From contig JAFQHU010000006.1 in NCBI GenBank assembly GCA_017397845.1, positions 41,284-105,283 on the forward strand: a stretch of 64,000 nucleotides of DNA, read 5' to 3'. Positions 49,531 to 58,327 of the stretch are shown here, in pieces. A model generated the notes under the pieces. It was given only the letters and a program-made list of their open reading frames with translations, had not been told where the DNA came from and ran no database searches. The position numbers and the translations under genes are program-made. How positions within the stretch are numbered: position 1 is the first letter of the stretch; each line of letters opens with the position of its first letter. Source of the DNA: Clostridia bacterium. GTDB taxonomy: Bacteria > Bacillota > Clostridia > Oscillospirales > Acutalibacteraceae.

Positions 49531-52485
49531 ATGAAAAAAATCCTTAATAACAAAATCGGAATATCGCTTGCCGTGGTTTTTACTGTTTTGGTTTGCTTTG
49601 TGACAGCGACATTTTCTTTTGCTGCTGAGGATGAATTCGAAAAAAAAATCGCCGCTTTCCCTGAAAGTTATAAGCCCTATTTAAGACAGCTTCATATCGC
49701 GCATCCGTCTTGGGAGTTCGAACCGTTTTTTACAAATCTTGATTTTAATGCATCTGTTGACAGCGAGCTTGGTGCAAAGTCTTTGGTTGACACGGTAGGC
49801 TCTGAGATTTTCAAAAGTAAGGATATAGGAGACTATGATTATTCCTCTAATAAATATATACAAAAGGACGGAGGCTTCGTTGAAGCAAACAGGCTTGCTG
49901 TAGCATATTTTATGGATCCGAGAAATTTCCTTAACGAAGACGGAATTTTCATGTTTGAAACGCTTTCCTTCAGTGATTCTTTTACTGTCGAAGCTGTTGA
50001 AAATGTTCTTAAAGGCTCCTTTATGGCAAATAAAAAAATTTCCTATTATAACAGCGAGGGTGAACTGAAAAAAACCTCTACCAAGTATTCGAAAGCTATT
50101 TTCAATGCCGGTAAAAAGTACAATGTAAACCCCTGCTATCTTGCATCAAAGATTCTCAATGAGGTAGGTACGGCCGGCAGTAAAAGTGTGACAGGTACAC
50201 ATTCTACCTATCCGGGTATTTATAATTTTTATAACATCGGAGCTTATGATGGAGCTAACGCGATAGCCAAAGGGTTGAAATGGGCAAGTGAGAAGGGGAC
50301 TTACGGCAGACCTTGGACCACTCCCGTGAAATCCATTAACGGCGGTGCTGAGTTCCTTGCCTCGTCCTATATTGCCCAAGGTCAGTTTACGGGTTATCTT
50401 CAACGCTTCAACGTTAATCCTAACGGATATTACAAACCTTATGACCATCAGTATATGACCAATCTCACAGGAGCTCTCAGTCAGGGTTATTCCACATATG
50501 TTTCTTATGTAAGATCCGGGCTTATAGATAATAAATATGTTTTTTCTGTTCCGGTTTATGAAAATATGCCTTCGTGGACCTCGGCTGAGGGGAAAGGAAA
50601 GCTTTCTGACAGTGCCGGCGGGCAGTCAGGAAACATTTCCGCTGATGCCTGTGTTGTAAGAACAGGTCCTTCCACCAATTATTCAAAAAGAACAACAGCA
50701 TCAGGAAGCGAAATTAAGCTCACCAAGGGTGCTGCGATAAGCATTACAGATAAAGTAAATACCGATAGCAAATATTATCTTGATGTTCTTAAATATCCTT
50801 ATTGGTATAAAATAAGATTTGTTTTGAACGGTTACACTTATGAAGGCTATGTGCCTGCTACATTTGTCGATATAACCTCAACCGTACAGGTTGTAATAGG
50901 GGAATATAGTCCTTCGTTTGTAACATCGGATTCTGAGGTTGAAATGCATCTTATTTCTTATGATGCAAGAATCGCTCAGATTACCGCGGATAACAAGATA
51001 AATTTCCTTGAAAACGGTACTGTTTTAATTGGCGCCTATGATTCGCTCGGTAATTTCGACAGGGTGAAATATACGGTTAAAGATGATGTCAGTATATCTG
51101 CTGTGCGAAAAAATGCTGACGGTACGGCTACTGTCTTTTGGAGTGCTGTGGAGCAACTTGAAGTTGCATTTAATGCGATAAGCAATATCGGAGGTTACGA
51201 GGTTTACAAATACGATGAGTTAAATAATACTTATGTAAAGGTTGCAACTCTTCCTCCTACAGCTTATTCATATACGGTTCCTGCGGCGGAAGCAACCGCG
51301 GGAAAGTATGCTGTCCGTGCTTTCGGTACGGTTCAGGGTGAAACCGTTTACGGTAATTATTCTGCAACGGCAGATATGAAAAATATACCTCAGCCGGTTA
51401 CGGGGCTTGCTCTTACTAATGTAAAAAGCAGTACCTACACACTTACATGGAATGCAGTTCCCGGTGCTAAGTACAATCTTTACAAAAAAACAAACGGAGC
51501 ATATTCTTTATTCAAAACATTTATTAAAACTAAATATAAGCCAACTAAGCAAGCGAACTCATCTTTTTCTGAATTCAAGCTTGTTTCTGTTAAAACCGTA
51601 AACGGTATAGCTTATGAAAGCTTACCCACATCGGATTTTTCGGTAACAACATTACCGTCGGCAGTCAAAAACTTTAAGATTTCTTCTTCAGATGTGGGTG
51701 GTAAAGTAACGTGGAGTGCTGTGCCCAACGCTACGGGATATGATCTTTATGTTTACAAAGATAAAAAGAAGGCTTTTGCCAAGCTTAAGACGGTAACAAC
51801 TAACAGTTATAATCTTAAAGGCAGAACTCCGGGTAAGGAATATACTTTGCAAATAATTCCGAGGATAAGAACTACCTTCGGTGTGTTCAAGGGTGAGGCT
51901 ACAGACCTTACATTCCGTACAAAACCGGGCAAGGTAACGGAAATTAATGCTTCATCGGTCAAAACCGGTTCTATGAAGCTTACATGGAATGAAACGAAGG
52001 CTACGAGCTGTTATTATGTTTACCGATACAGCACGAAGAAAAAGAAATATGTAAAGATAGCCACAGTGAATTCTGAGACATATACTGTTTCGGGTCTTAG
52101 TGCAGGTACAACTTATAAGTATAAAATAAAATCTGTTAAGCTTGTAAATGGTAAAGCTGTCTGTACAAATACATCGGCGGCGGTATCTTTTACCACCCGT
52201 CCGGAAAAGGTTACCGAGGTTAAAACCTCTGCCCGTAAAAAAACTTATCTTACCCTTTCCTGGGAAAAGGTAACCGGTGCAGAAAAATACCAAGTATTTA
52301 TGTACAGCAAAGAAAAGAAAAAATATGTAAGGATTACCACAGTTTCAGGAAAAAACAAATACAAGGTGAAGGGGCTGAAGGCGGGTACAACCTATAAATT
52401 CAGAATTAAAGCAGTAAAAAGCTTTAACGGTAAAAATTATTTCAGTGAAAACTCTGCTGTTTTCTCCTTCACTACCAAAAAATAA
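49531..52485 (+). CDS. Secreted glucosaminidase with SH3 and FnIII domains
   Basis: 984 aa. Signal peptide about 1-30 (cut after FSFAA). Residues about 45-330 are the hydrolase region; AGKKYNVNPCYLASKILNEVGTAGS and YPGIYNFYNIGAYDG are the GH73-type endo-beta-N-acetylglucosaminidase core with the catalytic Glu in LNEVG. About 370-455 is a bacterial SH3 domain (ACVVRTGPSTNYSKRT). About 525-984 is five fibronectin type III-like repeats, the last three close paralogues (KVTEINASSVKTGSMKLTWN; KVTEVKTSARKKTYLTLSWE). It acts on peptidoglycan, probably in cell separation. Confidence 0.88.
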   Translation: MKKILNNKIGISLAVVFTVLVCFVTATFSFAAEDEFEKKIAAFPESYKPYLRQLHIAHPSWEFEPFFTNLDFNASVDSELGAKSLVDTVGSEIFKSKDIGDYDYSSNKYIQKDGGFVEANRLAVAYFMDPRNFLNEDGIFMFETLSFSDSFTVEAVENVLKGSFMANKKISYYNSEGELKKTSTKYSKAIFNAGKKYNVNPCYLASKILNEVGTAGSKSVTGTHSTYPGIYNFYNIGAYDGANAIAKGLKWASEKGTYGRPWTTPVKSINGGAEFLASSYIAQGQFTGYLQRFNVNPNGYYKPYDHQYMTNLTGALSQGYSTYVSYVRSGLIDNKYVFSVPVYENMPSWTSAEGKGKLSDSAGGQSGNISADACVVRTGPSTNYSKRTTASGSEIKLTKGAAISITDKVNTDSKYYLDVLKYPYWYKIRFVLNGYTYEGYVPATFVDITSTVQVVIGEYSPSFVTSDSEVEMHLISYDARIAQITADNKINFLENGTVLIGAYDSLGNFDRVKYTVKDDVSISAVRKNADGTATVFWSAVEQLEVAFNAISNIGGYEVYKYDELNNTYVKVATLPPTAYSYTVPAAEATAGKYAVRAFGTVQGETVYGNYSATADMKNIPQPVTGLALTNVKSSTYTLTWNAVPGAKYNLYKKTNGAYSLFKTFIKTKYKPTKQANSSFSEFKLVSVKTVNGIAYESLPTSDFSVTTLPSAVKNFKISSSDVGGKVTWSAVPNATGYDLYVYKDKKKAFAKLKTVTTNSYNLKGRTPGKEYTLQIIPRIRTTFGVFKGEATDLTFRTKPGKVTEINASSVKTGSMKLTWNETKATSCYYVYRYSTKKKKYVKIATVNSETYTVSGLSAGTTYKYKIKSVKLVNGKAVCTNTSAAVSFTTRPEKVTEVKTSARKKTYLTLSWEKVTGAEKYQVFMYSKEKKKYVRITTVSGKNKYKVKGLKAGTTYKFRIKAVKSFNGKNYFSENSAVFSFTTKK

Positions 52486-52536
52486 AGGTAAAATAAAATC
52501 TTTTTAAAGAAAATTTTAATAATTTTCAGTTTTTTA

Positions 52537-52565
52537 TTGACAAATCAACCCTACATCTATATAAT
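52537..52565 (+). promoter_or_regulatory. Consensus promoter of yceD-rpmF
   Basis: TTGACA (52537-52542), 17-nt spacer, TATAAT (52560-52565); perfect boxes and spacing. Confidence 0.8.
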
Positions 52566-52590
52566 GTTATCTGTTAATATGAGGTGAGTT

Positions 52591-53085
52591 ATGTATATTG
52601 CACTTGAAAGTTTATTCGGCGGCGGAGTAAATAAGCTTCCCGTTGACTGCGAGTTTGATTTTTCAAAAGAAGAATTGGACGGTGTGTTTCCATTCACGAC
52701 ACCTGTTTCAGTTAAAGGCGAAATCAAAAATGTGGTCGGAGTCGTAACTATCGAGGCGGATATCACTTTCAGTCTTGAGGTTTTCTGCGACAGATGTGCG
52801 GAGCCTGTAAAGCTTGATTTTGATATTCCTATGGTTCACGGTCTTGTATCTTCACTTAATGAAGATGATAACGATGACTATATCCTTATCGAGGATATGA
52901 AACTTGATTTGCTTCAGCTCACTTTAGAAGACACTTTCCTTGCTCTTCCTTCAAAATTTCTTTGTAAAGAGGATTGTAAGGGAGTTTGCACCAAATGCGG
53001 TGCGAATCTTAACAATGATTCCTGTAACTGTAAAAAAGACATTGACCCCCGAATGGAGGCTTTGTTGGGGTTATTGGAAGATTAA
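52591..53085 (+). CDS. yceD: DUF177 (YceD) family protein
   Basis: 164 aa. DUF177 proteins accompany rpmF and are linked to 23S rRNA accumulation. The core FCDRCAEPVKLDF has a CxxC pair. The C-terminus has a second Cys-rich block (CKEDCKGVCTKCGANLNNDSCNC) that could bind zinc and is typical of the Firmicutes form. rpmF follows 42 nt downstream in the same transcript. Confidence 0.9.
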   Translation: MYIALESLFGGGVNKLPVDCEFDFSKEELDGVFPFTTPVSVKGEIKNVVGVVTIEADITFSLEVFCDRCAEPVKLDFDIPMVHGLVSSLNEDDNDDYILIEDMKLDLLQLTLEDTFLALPSKFLCKEDCKGVCTKCGANLNNDSCNCKKDIDPRMEALLGLLED

Positions 53086-53127
53086 AATGTTATTCATTTA
53101 TTATTATTTATAAGGAGGTGCTGGACA

Positions 53128-53313
53128 ATGGCAGTACCAAAGAGAAGAGTATCAAAGGCAAGAAGAGACAAGAGACGTTCAAACGTGTGGAAGCTCGACG
53201 CTCCTACACTTGTAAGATGCAAGCAGTGTGGCGCTTATACAGTTCCCCACAAGGTTTGCGCTGAGTGTGGTTACTACAAAGGTAAGCAGGTAATTGCAAA
53301 GGACGAAGACTAA
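53128..53313 (+). CDS. rpmF: 50S ribosomal protein L32, zinc-binding form
   Basis: 61 aa with the L32 start AVPKRRVSKARRDKRRS and two CxxC pairs (CKQCGAYTVPHKVCAECGYY), the zinc-containing C+ form. AAGGAGGTG lies upstream. Followed by a terminator. Confidence 0.97.
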   Translation: MAVPKRRVSKARRDKRRSNVWKLDAPTLVRCKQCGAYTVPHKVCAECGYYKGKQVIAKDED

Positions 53314-53329
53314 GCCTTTGAACTTTGAG

Positions 53330-53365
53330 AGGTGGAGAAGCGGAACTGCTTTCTCTGCCTTTTTG
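53330..53365 (+). terminator. Intrinsic terminator after rpmF
   Basis: AGGTGGAGAAGC (53330-53341) pairs with GC-TTTCTCTGCCT (53348-53360) with one bulge and G-T pairs, then TTTTT. Confidence 0.7.
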
Positions 53366-53393
53366 CTTTAATTGAGGTAAGGAGAGAGAAAAA

Positions 53394-54695
53394 ATGGCAG
53401 TCAGAATTAAAGGAGTAATTAAAAATTCACCCGCTTACGGCAGAGGAATAAAAGACGGTGATATGCTTCTTTCTCTTAACCGCAATCCTGTCAATGATTT
53501 TCTTGATTATCAATTTTATGCCAAAGAAAAAGATATCCTTGCAGAATTTAAAAGCGGAGAAAAGATCAAATATACCCGTATAAAAAAAGATGAAGAGGAA
53601 GAATTGGGGTTAGAGTTTGACAGTTTTCTTATGGACGAGCAGCAGCATTGTAAAAATAAATGTATTTTCTGCTTTATCGACCAACTCCCCAAGGGTATGC
53701 GAAAAACTCTTTATTTCAAGGATGACGATTCACGTCTGTCTTTTCTTTTCGGTAACTATATAACCCTTACTAATCTTTCGGAAAGAGATGTAGAAAGAAT
53801 CATTGAAATGCATATAAGCCCCGTTAATATTTCCGTTCACACCATGAACAAAGAATTACGTGTGAAGATGATGAAAAACAAAAGGGCGGGGGAATGTCTT
53901 GATATCATAAAAAGATTTGCCGAAAACGGCATCGAAATTAATACTCAACTCGTGCTTTGTCCCGGTATAAATGACGGAGAAGAGCTTCGCTACAGTTTGG
54001 AAGAGCTCGGCAAGCTTTATCCCGGTGTAAAAAGTATAGCCGCCGTTCCCGTGGGGGTTACCAAATACCGTGAGGGGCTTTTTGAAATGCACGAATATAA
54101 CCGAGAAACAGCGGGAGCGGTAATAGACATTATCACTTCATTCGGTGATTCATTTAAAGAAAAAAACGGTACCCGACTTGCATATGCAGCTGATGAATTT
54201 TACCTCAAAGCGGGCAGGGAAATACCGGACGGTGATTACTACGAAAATTACTGTCAGATAGAAAACGGTGTTGGTATGTGGACGAGCACCAAGGAAGAGT
54301 TCCTTTCTGCTTTGGAAAACAGTAATTACTGCGGCGAAGAAAAGCATCTGAGCATCGCTACGGGTGTAGCGGCTTTTCCGCTTATGAAAGAGCTTTGCAC
54401 GCACGTTTCACAGAAATATCCCATGGTTAAGATTGACGTTTATCAGATTGTGAATAATTTCTTCGGCCACAGTATTACCGTGGCGGGTCTTGTTACGGGT
54501 AAAGATCTTATAAATCAGCTTAAAGGACATAATCTGCAAAGCAGGCTTCTTATTCCTGACGTAATGCTCAGAAGTGAGGGGGACATTTTTCTTGATGATG
54601 TTTCTCTTGCAGAGGCAGAAAAGGAATTAGGTGTTATGATCACACCTGTTTCCAGTGACGGATATGAGCTTGCGGATATAATACTTTCAGAATAA
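53394..54695 (+). CDS. DUF512 radical-SAM/PDZ protein
   Basis: 433 aa. N-terminal PDZ-like domain (1-75: GVIKNSPAYGRGIKDGDMLLSLN), a radical-SAM-type CKNKCIFCFIDQLPKGMR (C-x3-C-x2-C, about residues 86-103), and the C-terminal DUF512 domain with IATGVAAFPLM and VNNFFGHSITVAGLVTG. Its biochemical role is unknown. It lies directly upstream of der (16 nt), an arrangement conserved across Clostridia, hinting at a ribosome or translation function. Confidence 0.9.
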   Translation: MAVRIKGVIKNSPAYGRGIKDGDMLLSLNRNPVNDFLDYQFYAKEKDILAEFKSGEKIKYTRIKKDEEEELGLEFDSFLMDEQQHCKNKCIFCFIDQLPKGMRKTLYFKDDDSRLSFLFGNYITLTNLSERDVERIIEMHISPVNISVHTMNKELRVKMMKNKRAGECLDIIKRFAENGIEINTQLVLCPGINDGEELRYSLEELGKLYPGVKSIAAVPVGVTKYREGLFEMHEYNRETAGAVIDIITSFGDSFKEKNGTRLAYAADEFYLKAGREIPDGDYYENYCQIENGVGMWTSTKEEFLSALENSNYCGEEKHLSIATGVAAFPLMKELCTHVSQKYPMVKIDVYQIVNNFFGHSITVAGLVTGKDLINQLKGHNLQSRLLIPDVMLRSEGDIFLDDVSLAEAEKELGVMITPVSSDGYELADIILSE

Positions 54696-54711
54696 AAGGA
54701 GGAATTACATT

Positions 54712-56034
54712 ATGGCAAGACCGATTGTAGCAATTGTCGGAAGACCGAATGTCGGCAAGTCAACTCTTTTTAATAAACTCATCGGACAGCGTCTTTCCAT
54801 TGTTGACGATACTCCCGGTGTTACACGAGACAGAATTTACGGAGATTGCGAATGGCTTAACCGTCATTTCCTTCTTATTGATACGGGTGGTATTGAACCG
54901 CACAGTGACGATATTATTTTAAAACAGATGCGCCGTCAGGCACAGCTTGCCATTGACAGTGCGGATGTAATTGTTTTTGTTACGGATTTACGCAGCGGCG
55001 TTGTTGCTACAGACGAAGATGTTGCTTCGATGCTTATAAAGAGCAACAAGCCTATTGTTCTTTGTGTAAATAAATGTGATACCGTAGGTGAAACTCCTAT
55101 GGAATTTTATGAGTTTTATAACCTCGGTCTTGGTGATCCGATAGCAGTTTCTTCCGTGCATGGGCACGGCACAGGGGATCTTCTTGATGCTGTGCTGGAG
55201 CACCTTCCTGTTGACGGCACCGAAGAGGCTGAGGATAATACCATCAAAGTGGCAGTTATCGGCAAGCCGAATGTCGGTAAATCTTCACTTATCAATGCAA
55301 TTTCGGGTGAAGAAAGAGCCATTGTTTCGAATATAGCAGGTACGACCCGTGATGCGACAGATACGTTTATTATAAATGAATACGGTGAATTTATGTTCAT
55401 CGATACTGCGGGTTTGCGCAGAAAGAGCAAGGTTGAGGATCAGATAGAAAAATATTCTGTTATCCGTGCAAAAATGGCGGTAGAGAGAGCTTCCGTCTGT
55501 GTTATAATGATCGATGCTCTTGAGGGCTTTACGGAGCAGGATTCAAAGGTTGCAGGCATCGCTCACGAAATGGGCAAAGCTTGTATTATTGCCGTAAATA
55601 AATGGGACGCTCTCGAAAAAGACGGAAAAACCATGGACAGCTACCGTAAAAAGCTGATGAACGATTTTTCGTTTATGTCATATGCACCCATTATTTTTAT
55701 TTCCGCTAAAACGGGACAGAGACTTGACAGACTTTTTGAGCTTATTAAATTTGTCGATGAACAGAATTCCATGCGAATTTCCACCGGTAAGCTCAACGAT
55801 GTTCTTGCATCAGCCACAGCGAGAGTTCAGCCGCCCACGGATAAGGGTAAGCGTTTAAAAATTTATTATATGACTCAAGCATCAACCAGACCACCTACAT
55901 TTGTATGCTTCGTAAACAGTAAAGAGCTTTTTCATTACAGCTATCAGCGATATCTCGATAACCAGATAAGAGAGGTTTTCGGTTTGGAGGGAACACCCAC
56001 CAAATTTGTTATTCGTGAAAGAGACGGCAAATAA
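54712..56034 (+). CDS. der: Ribosome biogenesis GTPase Der (EngA)
   Basis: 440 aa with two tandem GTPase domains and a C-terminal KH-like domain. G1 motifs are GRPNVGKST (8-16) and GKPNVGKSS (about 184-192). G3 motifs are DTGG and DTAGL, and G4 motifs NKCD and NKWD. The C-terminal KH domain (about 350-440) reads LKIYYMTQASTRPPTFVCFVN. Der assembles the 50S subunit. AAAGGAGG precedes the ATG. Ends at a strong terminator. Confidence 0.97.
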   Translation: MARPIVAIVGRPNVGKSTLFNKLIGQRLSIVDDTPGVTRDRIYGDCEWLNRHFLLIDTGGIEPHSDDIILKQMRRQAQLAIDSADVIVFVTDLRSGVVATDEDVASMLIKSNKPIVLCVNKCDTVGETPMEFYEFYNLGLGDPIAVSSVHGHGTGDLLDAVLEHLPVDGTEEAEDNTIKVAVIGKPNVGKSSLINAISGEERAIVSNIAGTTRDATDTFIINEYGEFMFIDTAGLRRKSKVEDQIEKYSVIRAKMAVERASVCVIMIDALEGFTEQDSKVAGIAHEMGKACIIAVNKWDALEKDGKTMDSYRKKLMNDFSFMSYAPIIFISAKTGQRLDRLFELIKFVDEQNSMRISTGKLNDVLASATARVQPPTDKGKRLKIYYMTQASTRPPTFVCFVNSKELFHYSYQRYLDNQIREVFGLEGTPTKFVIRERDGK

Positions 56035-56062
56035 ACAATCTGTGAAAAATATTAACATTTTA

Positions 56063-56102
56063 TAATACAACTATTGTTTTTCGATAGTTGTATTATTTTT
56101 TT
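56063..56102 (+). terminator. Intrinsic terminator after der
   Basis: TAATACAACTAT (56063-56074) pairs with ATAGTTGTATTA (56084-56095), then T7. Confidence 0.9.
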
Positions 56103-56129
56103 GAAAAAATTTTTATTTATGCCCTATTA

Positions 56130-56174
56130 TTCGACATAATGCCCCTTGAATGGATATAAATAATGTGATAATAT
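56130..56174 (+). promoter_or_regulatory. spo0A promoter with upstream 0A box
   Basis: TTCGACA (56130-56136) is the reverse complement of the Spo0A box core TGTCGAA. It sits 9 nt upstream of a sigma-A-like promoter: TTGAAT (56146-56151), 17-nt spacer, TAATAT (56169-56174). This suggests Spo0A autoregulation. I did not find a clear sigma-H promoter. Confidence 0.55.
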
Positions 56175-56229
56175 CTCACTGTAATTCGAAAAAATGTTAA
56201 AATATTACACATTATAGGAGGTTTTTCCA

Positions 56230-56988
56230 ATGGCTAACAAAATTAGAATTATGATTACAAAAGAAGACAAGGAATTCGAAAGACAGTGTGAGAAAAATTT
56301 ATCTTTACCGGATTTTGAGGTTGTTTTTGTAGAAAAGGACGGCTCAAAAATTTTGGATCAGATATGCAAGTACAAACCTGATATGGTTTTACTTGATGTG
56401 TTTATGCAAAAAATCGATGCGTTGGGTGTTCTTGCGGAACTGAAAAAATCAAATATCAGAAAACCGGTGGTTGCGTTGATGTCTTCCATAGATAATCCGG
56501 CGTTTCATAATGAGCTTATTTCCGCCGGAGCAGATTATTATTTTCTCAGACCCTTTGATTTTGAAATGATGAGTCAAAGGCTGCGTCAGCTGATGCAGTG
56601 GACAGACCAAGGAAACGGTACAGTAAAGAGAGATACATATTCCGTTGAAACGGTGATATCAGATATAATGCGTGAAATAGGAGTGCCGGCTCATATAAAG
56701 GGCTATGAGTACCTTCGTGAATCAATAAAGCTTGTAATAGGAAAGCCAGACCTCATACACGCTGTAACAAAAGAGCTATATCCGACAATCGCAAAGAATA
56801 ACATGACAACTCCTTCCAGAGTCGAAAGAGCCATACGACATGCCATAGAGGTTGCGTGGGACAGAGGCGATGTGGATGTTTTGAGCTCTTATTTCGGATA
56901 TACCATTCTTAATTCCAGAGGAAAGCCGACCAACTCTGAATTTATTGCCATGATCAGCGATAAATTGAGGCTTAAAATGGTAAGATAA
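56230..56988 (+). CDS. spo0A: Sporulation transcription factor Spo0A with atypical receiver
   Basis: 252 aa. Receiver domain 1-125 and Spo0A C-terminal DNA-binding domain about 145-252. The DNA-binding part is highly conserved ([20 protein letters not shown], then [11 protein letters not shown] and [17 protein letters not shown]). The phosphoacceptor Asp is kept (D56 in MVLLDVFM), as is a hydroxyl residue (S85). However, the acidic pair D10-D11 of Bacillus subtilis Spo0A aligns with K11-E12, and the near-invariant receiver lysine before PF is Arg (R107 in FLRPFD). Phosphorylation chemistry may therefore differ. AGGAGG precedes the ATG; an 0A box lies upstream. Confidence 0.95.
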   Translation: MANKIRIMITKEDKEFERQCEKNLSLPDFEVVFVEKDGSKILDQICKYKPDMVLLDVFMQKIDALGVLAELKKSNIRKPVVALMSSIDNPAFHNELISAGADYYFLRPFDFEMMSQRLRQLMQWTDQGNGTVKRDTYSVETVISDIMREIGVPAHIKGYEYLRESIKLVIGKPDLIHAVTKELYPTIAKNNMTTPSRVERAIRHAIEVAWDRGDVDVLSSYFGYTILNSRGKPTNSEFIAMISDKLRLKMVR

Positions 56989-56990
56989 CA

Positions 56991-57030
56991 TAAAAAAAGA
57001 GACTGAAGTCACCTTCAGTCTCTGATTTGT
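56991..57030. terminator. Bidirectional terminator between spo0A and the ferredoxin
   Basis: AGAGACTGAAG (56998-57008) pairs with CTTCAGTCTCT (57013-57023). On the minus strand it runs into TTTTTTT and terminates the ferredoxin transcript. Confidence 0.88.
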
Positions 57031-57041
57031 TTATAAGACAA

Positions 57042-57212
57042 TCAGCCTTCAACGATAGCCTCTACGGGGCAACCACCGGCACAAGCGCCGCATTCGATAC
57101 AAGTATCAGCATCGATAACGAACTTGCCGTCGCCTTCAGAGATAGCTTCTACGGGGCAGTCACCTGCGCATGAACCGCAAGCAATGCATTCATCTGTAAT
57201 AACGTATGCCAT
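57042..57212 (-). CDS. 2[4Fe-4S] ferredoxin
   Basis: 56-aa clostridial-type ferredoxin. Two CxxCxxCxxxCP cluster motifs are visible, CIACGSCAGDCPVEAI and CIECGACAGGCPVEAI. The symmetric halves and lack of extensions are typical of the low-potential electron carrier for pyruvate:ferredoxin oxidoreductase and hydrogenases. ATG at 57212 after GGGAGG. Own promoter (57244-57271, minus strand) and terminator. Confidence 0.95.
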   Translation of the reverse strand: MAYVITDECIACGSCAGDCPVEAISEGDGKFVIDADTCIECGACAGGCPVEAIVEG

Positions 57213-57243
57213 TTTTCTTACCTCCCTTTGATTTTGTAACTCT

Positions 57244-57271
57244 ATTCTAACACATAAAAATAAAATATCAA
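57244..57271 (-). promoter_or_regulatory. Promoter of the ferredoxin gene
   Basis: Minus strand TTGATA (57266-57271), 16-nt spacer, TAGAAT (57244-57249). Confidence 0.6.
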
Positions 57272-57364
57272 TAGTATTTGATAAAATTTTTTTGTTTTTT
57301 TATATATTTTCTACTGCAAAAGGGGCATAATAATTATTTTATTTATAAAAGTAACCTGATTGTA

Positions 57365-57393
57365 TTGTAAAAAAGTTTTTTTTAATGTATAAT
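57365..57393 (+). promoter_or_regulatory. Promoter of holB-ricT
   Basis: TTGTAA (57365-57370), 17-nt spacer, TATAAT (57388-57393). Confidence 0.6.
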
Positions 57394-57423
57394 ACTATGG
57401 ATTATGATTAGCAGGTGAAAACA

Positions 57424-58302
57424 GTGTTTGAAAATTTATCGGTAACCGATTCCTTTAAAAATTCAATAATGTCAGCCATTAAGCTTTCAAAGTTATCCCA
57501 CGCTGTTATTTTTGAAGGTGCTGACGAAGATACACGTCTTTCGGCGGCAAAAGAGGTTGCAGCTGCTCTCGTGTGTAAAGGCGAAAGCAAGCCTTGTAAA
57601 AGCTGTAGTGCCTGTCTGAAAGCTATGAAAGACACCCACCCTGATATTCATATTCTTTATAAAGAAAAAGACAGCACAATGATTAAGGTTGATTCTGTTC
57701 GTCAGATAAAAGCTCAGGCTTTGATTTTTCCAAACGAGGGAAGCAAAAGCGTCTTTATAATTTCGGAAGCACAGTATATGAACCCTCAGGCACAGAATGC
57801 TCTTTTGAAAATCTTTGAAGAGCCGTCGCCCCATGTTTGCTTTATTCTCACCTGTACGAGCAAATCTTCTCTTCTTGATACTGTTATTTCACGTGCCACC
57901 TCGTATACTCTCGGTGAGGAAGCGGTAAAATACGACAGTGAGCGTGACGGTAAAGCAAATATTATTGCTGCTGAGCTTTTGGTTTGTCTTGCGAAGGAAA
58001 ACGAGTTTAATTTTTTGAAAAAGACCGCATCGTTTCTCAAAGATAAAAAGCTTTTCAGAGATATTGTTGAAAAAATGATTTCTTTCACGAGGGATGCACT
58101 CGTTTTTCAAAGCGGCGGAAAAGATCTTGTTAACGGTGAAAGGGAAGAGCTGATTCTTTTTAAAAACCGTTTTACTCAAAAGAAAACACTTGAAATCATT
58201 AATGCTTTAAACGGTTTTCTGACAGATATTGATTCGTCGGCAAATTTAAATCTTACCGTTACCCGATTTGTGTCGGTTTTATACGGTATAAAAACCAATT
58301 GA
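57424..58302 (+). CDS. holB: DNA polymerase III delta-prime subunit
   Basis: 292-aa clamp-loader subunit. The AAA+ domain has a degenerate P-loop region (HAVIFEGADEDTRLSAAKEVA), a zinc-binding CKGESKPCKSCSACLKA, and the SRC-like motif TVISRAT after FEEPSPHVCFILTCTSKSSLLD. I use the GTG at 57424, 5 nt after AGGTGA; an in-frame GTG at 57415 lies in that site. It precedes ricT by 25 nt, the conserved Firmicutes holB-ricT order. Confidence 0.9.
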   Translation: MFENLSVTDSFKNSIMSAIKLSKLSHAVIFEGADEDTRLSAAKEVAAALVCKGESKPCKSCSACLKAMKDTHPDIHILYKEKDSTMIKVDSVRQIKAQALIFPNEGSKSVFIISEAQYMNPQAQNALLKIFEEPSPHVCFILTCTSKSSLLDTVISRATSYTLGEEAVKYDSERDGKANIIAAELLVCLAKENEFNFLKKTASFLKDKKLFRDIVEKMISFTRDALVFQSGGKDLVNGEREELILFKNRFTQKKTLEIINALNGFLTDIDSSANLNLTVTRFVSVLYGIKTN

Positions 58303-58327
58303 AGATAGGCATGAAAGGAAGATATAT

